Below, piece after piece: positions 45,999 to 57,333 of a DNA stretch of 64,000 bases (position 1 is the stretch's first letter; each line of letters opens with the position of its first letter). The notes under the pieces are model-generated. The model saw only the letters and a program-made list of their open reading frames with translations. It ran no database searches and was not told the origin of the DNA. The stretch is from Gloeophyllum trabeum ATCC 11539. Taxonomy: Eukaryota > Basidiomycota > Agaricomycetes > Gloeophyllales > Gloeophyllaceae. The stretch is from positions 622,014-686,013 of the forward strand of contig NW_006920417.1 of NCBI RefSeq assembly GCF_000344685.1. Direction: 5' to 3'. The position numbers and the translations under genes are program-made.

Positions 45999-48900
45999 TT
46001 ATACACCTCCACCGCTCTTCTCAACAGGGATTGTCCTCCTCTCGGCTTTGATCGCCGGCGTAGGCGGGACAGTAACCTCCTTCAGCTCAGCGCACACCTG
46101 AGAATAACCAATCGTTATGGAGGTACGCAGGCCGTGTTTGAATAAGCTTACCTCTAAAAACTCGTCCATGTCCAGATCTGGGCGGAGCGCGAAACCGGCC
46201 TCTTCGAAGACATAGTCATAGTCTTTCGTGCTAGCGTTTTCGTACCCGGGAATGTCCTTCAACAATTCCTTGACCTGGTCTTTCCTCAGCCGCTCGACTG
46301 TCTGTCCGTCAGGCGAAGCCACGGTTTTGGCATGACTCTTGAAAGCGTCACGCAGAGCCTCCACTTCACCAGCATCGAACTGAGCACGGCTGTACAGAAC
46401 CGGCGCAGCGCCGTGCTTCTTGCCTAAGCCAAGACCGCCAAACACCATGCTACTCAGTGACCACAGGAAGTTCTCCGACTTTTCGATGAGGCCGTGGGGA
46501 ATTAATTGGGGTGCAGGGGTCTCAGGCGGGATGCCCATACTATTCAGGAACTTCGTCGCCCGCTCGATCTCCTGCTTCCTGCGGCTGTGGCTCCAGCCGT
46601 ATTCCTCGGTCATGATATCGATGACTCTCGGGAGAGCACGCAGTGCAGCTTGGGCGTTCAAGAATGACAGACGGGTCCGGCGAGCGATCACATCCACGGC
46701 GGTCTGCGCGTACTCGTTGCGGCAGGCGTAGCGCACCTCGGCCTCGATATCTGGAAGAGGAGCGGGGTAAGTAATGGTGAGCCAGTGGATCTAGGCGAGC
46801 ACTTACAAGGGTATTGACTGGCTAACCGGACTCCGTGGAGGGGCCACGCTTGACCGGTGGGCTCAGCTAGGGAGCATACAGTCCATGCCCGGTCACCATA
46901 GTCGTCGGACAGGTGCTTGGCGACGTCCGTCTCCAAGCCGTACTGCACCCAACCTCGTCAGCCCATAATATTTGAGGGTAGTGTGCGAAAACACTCACCC
47001 TCTGGATCAGCCCAATGAACATATTCCTACTCCACCCATCACTGCCCACGAGCCTGACCTTCTCCGTAACACAGCCGTTCCTACACCGGTCCTTGAGCCC
47101 GAACGCCTCGACTGCCTTATCCACCGTCTCCTCAGCCATCTCACGGTACGTGGTCCACTTGCCGCCCGCAATCGTGAGCAGGCCGCTGTCACTGAGATGG
47201 ATCATGTGGTTCCGGACCAGCCCCTCCGTGCTCGCCGCATTCGGGTTGCGCACGAGCGGGCGGAGGCCCGACCATGCAGACAGAACATCCCCACGGCGTA
47301 CCTTGATGTCGGGCGAGAGGTAATGCCGCACCTCCTCGAGCACCCAACGGATGTCCTCCTCCTGCGCTCTGGGCTCGCTCTCGACCTCGCAGGGAGTATC
47401 AGTTGTGCCCGCGATGGTGTTACCCTGCCACGGCAGGAAGAAGATCACGCGTCCGTCTGAAGTTGCGGGATCGAGCAGCCCCATGGTGCGAGGCGAGTAG
47501 TAGTTGGGTAGGGTGATGTGGACGCCGGAGGACGGCTGCACGATTGGCGTGTGGGACGGGTTGTCAAGCTTGAGCAGAGTGTCGGAGAAAGGACCTGTGG
47601 CATTCACGATGCCCTGCAGAGATCGTCAGGCTCAATAGCAGCGGCTGAAAGAGATATAAAAATGTACCCTAGCTTTGACGTCCCACTCCTCACCGGTCAG
47701 TTTGTCCTTCACCCGTGCCCCGCACAGCTGGCCCTTTTCGTCCTTCCTCAATTGTATCACTTCCACGTAGTTAGCAGCCGTTGCTCCGTGCTTCACAGCG
47801 GTCATGACCAGCGCCATGTTCATTCGCGAGTCATTATGTTGGCCTAGGATTGAATTGAGTAAGACATGTAGTTTCGGGGATACGATAAAATTCACTGACC
47901 ATCGTAGTAAACCAATGCACCAACCAGTCCCTGGCTCTTCAGCATGGGGAAGGTCTCGAGGGCCTTGCCTCTGCTCATAAGGTACGAACTTTCCATATTC
48001 TCCTTCCCTGCCAGAATGTCGTACATCTTGCACCCTACCCAGTAGTAGGGGACCTGCCAATACCTGAACCCGCGTGGTGAGCACTCCCCTCGCAGACCAC
48101 AGCCGAATGCACATACTTGTATATCGGCAGCATGATGGGGAGCATATGGCTCAAGTAAGGCGCAGTCTCCAGGAAGACCTTCCGCTCGTGCAAAGCTTCC
48201 TTCACCAGCTTGTACTGCTCGTAGTCAAGCTCCATGACGGCTTTTTGGAGGTACCGCACGCCGCCATGAACGAGCTTGGTAGACTTCGACGAGGTACCTA
48301 ATCGTAGAGTAGAAAATGCGAATGTGAGTATGTCACATCTGGGGCAAACGTCCAAGGATTAACGAAGGAGAACGGGGGGACGGTCTGGAGCGAGTTTGCA
48401 GCGGTTGCAGGAGTCGGGTCACCGCGTCCATGCTCTGGTCCGTTCAGGGCGAGCTTCAGACGCCGATGCGCTTAGCAATCGACAGTTCCGCCTCCGAGTA
48501 CGTCCCCCTTTCTGCTTGCAAGTACATTGCCAGGTGGGGATGCTCTGGGGTGTAAGACACGTTATACCGATATCCCGGCAGATTCACCCAGGCAAGCATG
48601 AGAATAGGGATTCGCGTTCCCTCGCTCAAAGCGGATAGATCTGCTCCAACGCATCTGGTTCTAAAGATTAATTCAATGCTGATGCAAGGAGACGTGGGAG
48701 CGCGGTGGCGGACTCACAGGCATGAGGTACCATCTTGATGAGCTTGGAATGTGTTCATCCCGGCGAGTATTTGTGTTGTTCTATTCCAACCTTTGATGGT
48801 GGAGCAATCATGTGGTTGTCTTGTCTCCGGAGGTGAGGACCCATCTCGGGATCCGAGAAAGGCGTGGACAGTGACAGTCTCAATGGGCAGATAGCAGCAG

Positions 48901-49418
48901 CGTTACACGAATGGAAGCAGGAACAGGGCAGCAAACCTTCTTACAGGTCCGTTCGGGATAGGCAAAGCAGCGAGAAGGCCACAGACAGGATACCCGTGCG
49001 GACAATTGTCGGAGATTCGCCGTGAACCCGTCCGACCGTCCAAACCGGAGCAACAAGAGCAAAGGGAAGATAGAATGCGAAGGCAAGAAGAGCACTTACC
49101 AGAAGCAAAGTCGTCCCGCTCGACCAATGCGACCTTGAGACCCCTGGTCGCAGCATCGACCGCAACTCCCGCGCCCGTCGCCCCTCCTCCCACAATCAGT
49201 AGATCGAACTTCCCCTCATCGCCGCCCTCCTTGAGACTATTCAACATCGTTTCCCGCGAGGGCGGGGTCCATGGCGGCGGTGGCCTCCTTGTCTCCCTCG
49301 TCGTATCAGGGTAAGCGGGCCCCGAATTCAGAAAATAATACCCCCCGCCGACGGTGGCGACAGCTGCACCCGATGCGACGGCCAGCGTCCTGCGATTCAA
49401 GATTTTCCCCCGCAACAT
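45999..49418 (-). CDS. GUT2: mitochondrial FAD-dependent glycerol-3-phosphate dehydrogenase
   Basis: ATG 49416-49418 gives a presequence and helix (MLRGKILNRRTLAVASGAAV) typical of an inner-membrane protein. The FAD-binding GGGATGAGVAVDAATRGLKV follows, then VERDDFAS, GTSSKSTKLVHGGVRYLQKA, GIVNATGPFSDTLL, FFLPWQGNTIAGTTDTP and IAGGKWTTYREMAEETVDKA. The C-terminal segment has two EF-hand-like units (FDAGEVEALRDAF, DYVFEEAGFALRPDLDMDEF), as in animal GPD2. The enzyme oxidises glycerol-3-phosphate to dihydroxyacetone phosphate and feeds electrons to ubiquinone, in glycerol use and the NADH shuttle. The first intron is 802 bp; the others are about 50-65 bp. The tail ends PVEKSGGGV. Confidence 0.93.
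48298..49099 (-). other. 802-bp first intron of GUT2
   Basis: Donor GTAAGTG right after VERDDFAS (G) and acceptor CGATTAG before the codons for GTSSKSTKLV. The two exons join in a block that is contiguous in all known family members, so no coding exon is missing. It is more than ten times longer than the other introns of this gene. No RNA gene or transposon end was recognised inside. Confidence 0.75.
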
Positions 49419-50179
49419 AGTGTGTGCTTGCCGTGGTCGTCGCCGGAGTCGTCGACGGAGAGACTTTGATGCAGGCAGACTAGGCACAAACCTTTTATGA
49501 GCGCATCCGCCGTGCGGACTCGGGATGACTTCAGCTGTGAGCTGCAATGCGGTCCGGCCCGGTCCGCCGATCTAGAAGCACCCCCGATCCGAAGGCACGT
49601 CGGCCTCGGCGCTTCGAGTTCACTCAGATGCACGTTGCTCGCTGTCGCGGACCCACTTCTCGGACGACCTCCTCGGCGACGACAACGACGACGACGAAGG
49701 CAGTCAAGTTCATCTCTGTTGAACCTGCTCGACGGCGACAAGAGCCCTATCGGGTACCCAAGTGTCTGAAACCGGCATCGAAGTGGTGCGGCTGTCGATC
49801 AGGGCCAATAAAGAGCTCGAGGCTCGGATCACCTCGATAGGCCTCGGATATTCACCGCCGTCGTTATCGCCGGAGAAGCTGGACAGTAGCGTGCATTGGA
49901 AGGGTACCTTTGCTCGGGACGAGCAACTCGTCATTGACAATAGGCTACTTGCATTATGTTCTATACTATATGTCTACTGTACAATACATTCCAATTCGCC
50001 ATTAAATCATGTTGGAGGGAAATAAAATACACAGGGGCCAAGAAACAATGCGTGCATGCGTGAAAGACGTGAATGTGAGCGGAGGAAATAATAGAGCAGC
50101 AAGAACATGCAAGGGTATGGGGTCCAACGACAGAATAAATACAAATTGATAGCAAAACGACGAGAGCAAGAGGGCACGC
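49419..50179. other. GUT2 upstream region with possible small plus-strand gene
   Basis: The plus strand has well-biased open stretches at 49541-49760 (low-complexity Arg/Thr/Ser) and at 49762-49960, the latter reading SETGIEVVRLSIRANKELEA and SIGLGYSPPSLSPEKLDSSV. No ATG starts the second frame and I could not find a junction that joins the two. It may be a small uncharacterised gene divergent from GUT2, or chance. The end (49980-50179) is the 3' side of the RING gene. Confidence 0.3.
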
Positions 50180-52852
50180 CTACGCCAAAGCCCTCACACC
50201 TTCCTCCCACTCCGCACCACTAATCCATCCCACAGCCCTACAAACCGGGCACGACACCTCAACTTCCTCCTCCTCCGACTTCTCCTCCTCCATCTTCTCC
50301 TCCTCGACATCTCTACCCCACCCCGCGACCCTCTCCGCACTCACAAGACACGACGGGTGGAACTTGTGCGCGCACACCCGCGCGCCTTCGTCCCTCACCC
50401 CTGCAGGCCGTATATGCACCTGCTTCAAGCTCGCAACGTCCACGCATGGGATCGGGTCCTCGTCCGTCGGTCCCAGCCCACAGCTCACATCGTCGCAACG
50501 CAGTCCAGCCTCCCGCTCCTTCTGCTCAACCCGCTGGCGCAATGTAGGCCCCGGTGGAGGCGGCGGCGTCCACTCCCTCTTCTCGCGCGGCCTTGGCGCG
50601 GGTCGAGGGCCCGCGCCCATGTCGAACGGCGGTGGCGGACCAAAGAATATATGAGGACCGTGGATGAAAGGCGTCCCACGAGGTTGAGGTTGAGGCTGCG
50701 GTGGGGGTCCTTGGGGTTGCTGGGCCTGGGGTTGAGGCGGGACACCCGTCTGCCGTGGCTGTTGTTCTTGTGGTTGTGCTGGAGGTCGCGGCAAAGGCAC
50801 CCCACCCAGCGTCTGGCCCAACATCCACTGCAGCCATGCTGTTGCCTGATCGGTGTCAATCTGCGGCTGGGGACCCGCGGGGCCCTGCTCCTGAGCCCGA
50901 GGTTGCGCCTGCTCTGGCTGAGGCTGTTGCGGCGGCACCGGCGGAATACCTGCGGCGGCAGGCGGTGGAGAAGCCCGACCGGTAGGCTGCGTCGGGGGAT
51001 GATGATGAATGTGGAAAGTTCCTGGAACAGGTGCAGGACCGCCAGGCCCGAACTCGAGGTTGAAGTCAACAGTGACGAAGGGTTGCACGAAGAAACGCGG
51101 GCCAGGACGCGGATTAGGAGTGGTATTGGCTGCCTGAGGATCAGCATTCGCTGTGAATTGGGGTTGAGCAGGTTGCAGCTGAGGTTGTGCCTGAAGTTGA
51201 GGTTGCGAGTCGACAGGTGGGTTCGGGGCCGCGGTGGGCGCAATAGCCTCAGTTACAGTTTGCTGGGGTTGGGCCTCGGTTGCGGGTGCAGGACCAGCTG
51301 CAGCCGCGTCGGGCTGCTGAGCAAGACTATCTGCAGGGGCCGGCGCTTGCCGCCGACGAGGTCTAGGTTGGTAAGTGAGGTTGTCAGGATCAACGTTGAA
51401 TCGACACGTTGGGCAGGTCGTATGCCGCGGCCTAGAGAACCAAGGGATAAGACACGAAGCGTGAAAGACGTGCGCGCAGGGCAACGCAACGATCTTGTTG
51501 TCAGACGAAGCTGCCGACTCGCCCTCACCAGGTGGAGCGATATCCTTCTCAGCGTCATCGTCCAGCAATTTATCCCAGCAAATAGCACACCCAGGAACGT
51601 CAGCGCCGGCATCCGCGCTACTCGAATCGTCGAGGTGCGCGCCAGGCGCTCCGCCCACTCTCTCCATCCTCTTCACCAAACCAGGCGGGACAACTTCCAT
51701 TCCATCCACCAATTTCTTCGCGCGCTCAGGGTCATCCTGCTCTTGTTCCGGGGGTATGCCACCCATAAGATTGAGGAATTCGGCTCCGTTGAAATCAGGC
51801 CCACCCAGCAGAGTGAAGAACTCGAAGGGATTGAATGGATTGTGCGGCTGGTGTACGGGAGGCTCGGTATTCGCGATTCCGCCAGCGGGCGCGTCGGGTG
51901 CCGCTGCCTGAGCTGGCCGTGGCTCAGCTGCTCCGAACCGTCGAGCCATGGGGACGCCGTTTAGATTGATAGTGAATGCGAACCCCATTCCTGGATCAAA
52001 CGAATTAGCAGGTTGCAGCGGCACATATGTGCCGATTGGGATGAAGAACAGACCAGGGTGCCCTTGAGGTGCGTGAGGAGCTTGAGCGCCTGCAGTACCC
52101 TGCTCTGTATTGGCTGCAGCAGGGCCTGTTGTACGTTGACGTGATCGTGGACGATCTTCATCGTCCTCGACCTCCTCTACCCTCACCCGCCGGTTGGGTC
52201 CCCTGGTCGGTTGGGTGATAGGCTCAAGTGGCGGCATGTCAGATGAGACGTCCGTCCAATTGCTATCGTTGTCGTCGTCGACTGGCTGTGTGGCATCCAT
52301 CATCTCGACTTCTCGGACGTCCCGAGCCGAACTGGTGTCGGAGGATGAGTCGGAGACAGAGTGTAATGAGGGCATGCTACTTGAATCGGAAGTAGCGCGA
52401 TCAGGCGATTGTGATTCGCCTGAGTCGATTGTTAGCGAACGTCCAGCCTGTAAAGGATCGAACGAAGAATACTCACCTGATCCTGAGGCAGCGGCATCCG
52501 CTTGTGTCTGCGGATTAGCTATAGGCTCTAAAGGTGGAGGACCATCCAGCTCTGGCTCCGCGGGGATCATTTCTCGATCAACGATCTCTGGCTGGGAGTT
52601 GGAAGTGCTAGATGCGGCAGCTTCTAGCTCCTCGATGGGCGTCATTTCCCGATCTTCCACGTCGGAGGACTGCGTCGTAGCGTTGGCGGCATCAGACGTG
52701 GTCTCATGTGGAAGCATTGCTTGGGCGTCGTGGTTGTCGTGTGCAGGCTGATCATTCTGCGCTCCCGCATGGGGAACTTGGGGAATGAACGCCCCGACGA
52801 GATTCTGCAGGAGATGGCCAAAGTCTATGAATCCGTGATTATTATGTTCCAT
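50180..52852 (-). CDS. large RING-H2 protein with a second C-terminal RING-like domain
   Basis: The frame is open to 53182, but the likeliest start is ATG 52850-52852 (MEHNNHGFIDFGHLLQNLVG), giving about 890 residues without introns. The N-terminal half is acidic and Ser-rich. A central RING-H2 follows: CAICWDKLLDDD, a long loop, then LPCAHVFHASCLIPWF and CPTCRF (about 51400-51580). About 300 Pro/Gln-rich residues separate it from a second zinc-binding module at the end: CDDVSCGLG, CAHKFHPSCLVS, an acidic insert of about 30 residues, and VSCPVCRAVGW (about 50230-50495). RING-H2 proteins are E3 ubiquitin ligases that recruit E2 enzymes. The second module is RING-like but unusually interrupted. 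Substrate unknown. Confidence 0.8.
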   Translation of the reverse strand: MEHNNHGFIDFGHLLQNLVGAFIPQVPHAGAQNDQPAHDNHDAQAMLPHETTSDAANATTQSSDVEDREMTPIEELEAAASSTSNSQPEIVDREMIPAEPELDGPPPLEPIANPQTQADAAASGSGEYSSFDPLQAGRSLTIDSGESQSPDRATSDSSSMPSLHSVSDSSSDTSSARDVREVEMMDATQPVDDDNDSNWTDVSSDMPPLEPITQPTRGPNRRVRVEEVEDDEDRPRSRQRTTGPAAANTEQGTAGAQAPHAPQGHPGLFFIPIGTYVPLQPANSFDPGMGFAFTINLNGVPMARRFGAAEPRPAQAAAPDAPAGGIANTEPPVHQPHNPFNPFEFFTLLGGPDFNGAEFLNLMGGIPPEQEQDDPERAKKLVDGMEVVPPGLVKRMERVGGAPGAHLDDSSSADAGADVPGCAICWDKLLDDDAEKDIAPPGEGESAASSDNKIVALPCAHVFHASCLIPWFSRPRHTTCPTCRFNVDPDNLTYQPRPRRRQAPAPADSLAQQPDAAAAGPAPATEAQPQQTVTEAIAPTAAPNPPVDSQPQLQAQPQLQPAQPQFTANADPQAANTTPNPRPGPRFFVQPFVTVDFNLEFGPGGPAPVPGTFHIHHHPPTQPTGRASPPPAAAGIPPVPPQQPQPEQAQPRAQEQGPAGPQPQIDTDQATAWLQWMLGQTLGGVPLPRPPAQPQEQQPRQTGVPPQPQAQQPQGPPPQPQPQPRGTPFIHGPHIFFGPPPPFDMGAGPRPAPRPREKREWTPPPPPGPTLRQRVEQKEREAGLRCDDVSCGLGPTDEDPIPCVDVASLKQVHIRPAGVRDEGARVCAHKFHPSCLVSAERVAGWGRDVEEEKMEEEKSEEEEVEVSCPVCRAVGWISGAEWEEGVRALA

Positions 52853-55125
52853 TAAGACGGCGACAGATGCGACACCGTATGCGTTGTGTAGAAGAAAGCT
52901 GGTAGTTGTTGTGGTACGGAAACAAGAGTATTCAATGCATGCAGGGTACTTGAGCAGTCGCGAGAGGTATGACACGATCTGTTTGCCCGTATTTGTCAGC
53001 GCGTCTGGAAACTTCGAGTGCTGTGGCGTCGCGCCCACAATTCCTCCCTCCGTCCACGATATTCCACAGATGATTCTTTTGCGACGCTGCGCGGATATAC
53101 TGTAAGCTGTACAACGCTCTTGAAGTGGGTGCCGTCTTCGCATAAGACGAAGGCGCCGTGGTTTAGTTTCTATAACTATCACATGTCGTGGCAGTCACGG
53201 TGAATACGGTACAGTACGTCTGCACTCCAGTTGACCCCGGTTTTCATGGTACAGGTCATCTTTCGTCATTCACCGTCCGAAAGTTATGAAAGGAGCGCAT
53301 GGACTATCAAAACCCTGCTCACGACGAATACTTGCAGGCTGCGAATGGTACTAGAAATTCATCGCGTCTCATGCCGAACCGAAGCTTATCGCCCAAGCTT
53401 TCACTAATGTTCGTACTGTCGAAATTGCATTGCACTATCGATTGCGCCGTGTTGCTCTCGCGGTCATGAGCTGTTGTGGACACTGAAATACTTGTTTTTC
53501 CGTGTGCGTTAGTGGCCAGGCATCGAAGATTGTCAGGTCTTGTCAAGAATGCGGGGCCATGCAATTGCCCTCAAAGTCGCCATACACTGTCGGAAACCAC
53601 CTCTTACCCTCTCGGTCATGACCTGCGATGGAGTCTTCGACTTGTTCTATCCGCGTGCTTTTAGGCCGTATCGCTGGGTCAGGCGGGAATGTAGTGTTCC
53701 CTTACGTTGGGTCCCTTCCATCCGGAACGTTGTACAACCTTACTCAGCTTGGTGCCAGCTCCTCAACGCCCTCTATGTGTTGCTCTGGTCCCGGGCCTTG
53801 CGAGATCTCTTTCTTCCATCCTGATACCTCAAAACTCGGGCTGACTGGTCCGCTTCGTGCGGGGTGGCCGCAGTCGTTCAGCCTTCCTTGCTGTGGCTAT
53901 CTTGTCTCCTATCGTTATTTGATCCGTACATCGCTTTGGGAGCCTCATGATCCCAAATCAGCCAATCGAGTCCACTGGGCGAGTGCTTTCTCTAGCAGTC
54001 GACCCGGAAGGTTCGCTGGGACTATGACAGGATCATGTTCCTTTGCTATGACATGTCCGGACAGAGTTACAGGACTCAAGGGAACTAGGATCCCTGATTC
54101 GCCACTCTGCCTCTCGATACTGTCGTAACATGATCCGCGTCTGGTACCGTCTGGGCATATGGATGCAGTTGCCTATGTATGCTATCTGATCTTCTGCGGT
54201 ATCCGATCTCGTGCTCAATTTGCCGTCTCTTGATTCTTGTGGAAGATGTACTTACCTCCTATGGCTCCGAACCTGACTCTGGATCTATGTGCCTCCCCGA
54301 TGGAAGAGCGTGGAAGTCTGACACTCTCCATGCTTGCCCGAGGGTGCCGCGGCGCGCCACGCATTTCGTATATTCTGGATGTGATAACGGCTTCACCTCT
54401 CCACAATTTGCTGTTTCCAAGTCATCAATCTCCGACGACTGTCGGGCGGCATTCATAGCACTCTTCCCATCAAATGGAAGAAGTTTTGCAGACTGGACAA
54501 CCTATGGAAGGTCTGGCTCGGAGACTGCATCTGCGTTAGGTGCCAATATGAAATTGTGCAATTCCGGCTACTTCGATGCCCCGCCAGCCAGGTGTAGTAA
54601 GCCCAGGGTGCTTGTGAAGGACGCCGTGGCTTCTGAATCTCGTACTTCCACGATGATCTGTGACTCCCCAGAGGTATATCTTCGGGCAACTTAGGAGTAA
54701 CCTTATGCCGCATGCCGCCTGTTCTGGTTGCCGCTAAGGCACTGAGTCCTCTGAGAGGAGATACCGGCGGGCTGTTAGCCTTACGGGTTGTGAATGCAGT
54801 CGCCAATGCTGAGGACCCTGTGCATACTAGTATCTCCTTACTGCAGTTCAAGATTCTTGTAAATTGAACTATAGTACACGCCCTTGTTCCTGCGGGGCCG
54901 TAACCTTTGACCCAATATTGCGGCGAATCTAAATCAATTCGACTTGAAATCGTTGCGGACGAGTGTCACAGCGTGACTTAAGAGGAAGCGCCTGCAGACT
55001 TACACGTGCGACGTGATCGCAGACGTCAGTCTGAGGATTCTATTGAACTTCACGCCTTACGGCTGCAATCCAAGACTTGCAAGAGGGCCGTTGGAGCCTC
55101 CGCTGCAACGAGGCCAGCATTTGCA
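52853..55125. other. unresolved 2.3-kb gap with scattered coding-like pieces
   Basis: 52853-53200 is the promoter of the RING gene. On the minus strand there are protein-like stretches near 54620-54690 (SQIIVEVRDSEATASF), near 54270-54450 (SSEIDDLETANCGEVKPLSH) and near 53740-53860 (FEVSGWKKEISQGPGPEQH). The plus strand also has open frames (53628-54128 and 54179-54694). None has a family signature, and stop codons break every attempt at a full model. A diverged or decaying multi-exon gene on the minus strand is the best guess. 54870-55125 should hold the promoter of the PS synthase. Confidence 0.3.
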
Positions 55126-57333
55126 ATGTCTGCACCAGACGACTCAGACCTGTCGCCTACGAGTCCGACAGAAGAATCGGACCTTCTGCTCTCACCTTCA
55201 GCGGATCCCGAGCCAAGGCCCGGTTTGGATGGCTACCCAGTTCACTGTGAGTGGCCGCTCTCATTGAAGCGGTGAATTTTCGTGGTTTTACGAGAGCGAC
55301 CTCCACAGGGTACGATGTACGTCGCACGTTGTTCCTGAAGCACGCCGCCGACTGACCCTGACGTGAACCAAGGCCGACCGGACGGAGTCGTACACCCGAA
55401 TCGAGCCCTTCCAGGAGAAGCAAGATACCAGTATAGAGTAGGCCTGAGTGTCCTTGACACCTGCAATGCATGACGGGGATGATACTGTATCTTCCTAGGT
55501 TCTTCTACAGCCCCATCACCCTGACTGTTCTGGGTGTCGCCATGGCCATCTTGGCCTACGTAGCGACTACCCAGGATGTGTTGGAAGAAGGAAGAGACAA
55601 ACGGCGAGTGTGAGTGGATTTCAAGTCGAGGTTGTTTGACAGTATCTGACTTCTTCCTTTGGCCGTAGTGGAGCGTACGCTGCCATCGCGGGGTTCTTGT
55701 TGTTTTCTATGATACAGTTCCGTGATGGGCCGTTTATCCGACCTCATCCCGCATTTTGGCTTGTCGTGTTGGGGATAAATCTATTATACGAGTTGGCTCT
55801 CGTATTCCTGCTTTTCCAGGATCTGGGCTCCGCTAGGAAAATGATGACATTCATAGACCCCAACCTGGGCAAGCCATTGCCGGAGAAAAATTATGCAGAA
55901 AACTGCGAATTTACTCTGGAGAACGTATGGGTAAGTGCAAACTCGGTTGGGCGTTCGACTATGCCCACATTATAGCTTTCGGGCACGTCCCCATCAGAAT
56001 GCCGTGGACATCTTCTGTCTGGCACATGCTCTTGGGTGGTTTGGTAAAGCGCTGATCTTGCGCGACTATTGGTTCTGCTGGGTACGTACGTGATCCTTTG
56101 ATGGGTGTCGCTGCTAATTTGAGAGCTCCAGATCCTGAGCATCGCATTTGAGCTCGCCGAGTATAGCCTGCAGCACCAACTTCCCAATTTCGGAGAGGTA
56201 GGTCACCACCGATCCTCTGATACTTACTCGACTGATAGTGATCTGACAGTGCTGGTGGGACCATGTGGGTCTTCTTTCGCAGTACTCTCGCGGCTTCATG
56301 TAACCGTTAATTTCTCGTCAAGTGGGTGTTGGATGTCCTCATTTGCAATTGGCTTGGGACATACTTGGGTATGGCTGCGCTCCAGTACATGCGTCTGGTG
56401 TTGTCATCATCATCCTAACCGAATCGCACCGCATCAGGCATGAAGACCTGCCAGTACTTTGAGGTTAAGGTACGTGCGTGCCCCTCCGTCGTCTCTTAGT
56501 CCCTGATATTTTGAGAAAAGCACTATGAATGGCGTGGAATGCGCCAAATTCGCGGGTTCCGTTCCAAGACCAAACGTGTTCTTACGCAGTTCTCCCCACA
56601 CGATTTTACTGCCTTCAATTGGGAGGGAACAGTCGATTTCAAGCATTACTTCACTGTCGTGCTGCTTCTGGCTGTCTTCCTCGCCGCGGAGTTGAACCCT
56701 TTCTATCTGAAGGTACGGTTCCGCGTGACAGCGATCCAAGCGCTCCATGGTTCTCACCGCTGCAATGCTACGCAGAGCTTGCTATGGATGGAACCCGATC
56801 ATCCTATCGTCATCGCCCGCCTTGCCGGTATATTCCTTTGCGGGCTGCCGGCAGTCCGAGAACTTTATCAATACATAAATGACCCCAGGTACGATCGAGA
56901 CTTCCCAAACCTTCTCGTCCTTCCTTCTCCCTCTAGGCATATCCTGCCCAATGTCGCTCCCCCCACGTATCCGGTTATACTAAACATGGTTGTGTATCTT
57001 GTTCTTCCGCAGGAAAGCGAAGAGAATGGGGCAGCACGTATGGTTGCTCTTGGCTACTATCGGCACGGAACTACTCGCTATTATTAAATGGAGTAAGGGC
57101 CAGTACCCAGAGCCCACGCCTACGTTTGTCAAATCGGCCTGGGCGGTGGGGGGTCTTTTGCTTGTTGCGTACCCCAGCTTACGGGTGAGCAGTCATATTA
57201 CTCCGCCTTTGACAGAACCTCGTGTTGACGGAGTTATCGTATCAAATTTCAACTTTGCCCGCAGTTTGGTGTACCGAGCATGAGAAAATACGTTAGAAGG
57301 CAGAAGCGGAAGAATGAAACTAAGTCCCGATGA
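55126..57333 (+). CDS. phosphatidylserine synthase, base-exchange (PTDSS) type
   Basis: ATG 55126 (MSAPDDSDLSPTSPTEESD). Short exons, including one of 23 nt (EKQDTSI), lead to IEFFYSPITLTVLGVA. The PSS core follows: QFRDGPFIRPHPAFWLVVLG, FIDPNLGKPLPE, NAVDIFCLAHALGWFGKALI, SIAFELAEYSLQHQLPNFGE and [20 protein letters not shown], then FTAFNWEGTVDFKHYFTVVL, AAELNPFYLK, LWMEPDH and GQHVWLLLATIGTELLAIIK. The C-terminus is lysine-rich (KRKNETKSR). About eight or more membrane spans. The HQLPNFxECWWDHWxLD block is diagnostic of the animal/plant-type enzymes, which swap the head group of PC or PE for serine in the ER. Yeasts make PS with an unrelated CDP-DAG enzyme (Cho1). About ten introns. Confidence 0.9.

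Noticed and set aside
50357..51964. 535-codon open frame antisense to the RING gene
   Set aside because: Arg/Leu-rich mirror of the Pro/Gln low-complexity coding strand, with no ATG-linked family signature. The minus strand has two zinc-binding domains.
52853..53182. N-terminal extension of the RING protein
   Set aside because: Open upstream of MEHNN, but the sequence (MIVIETKPRRLRLMRR...) is unlike the acidic body and overlaps what should be promoter.
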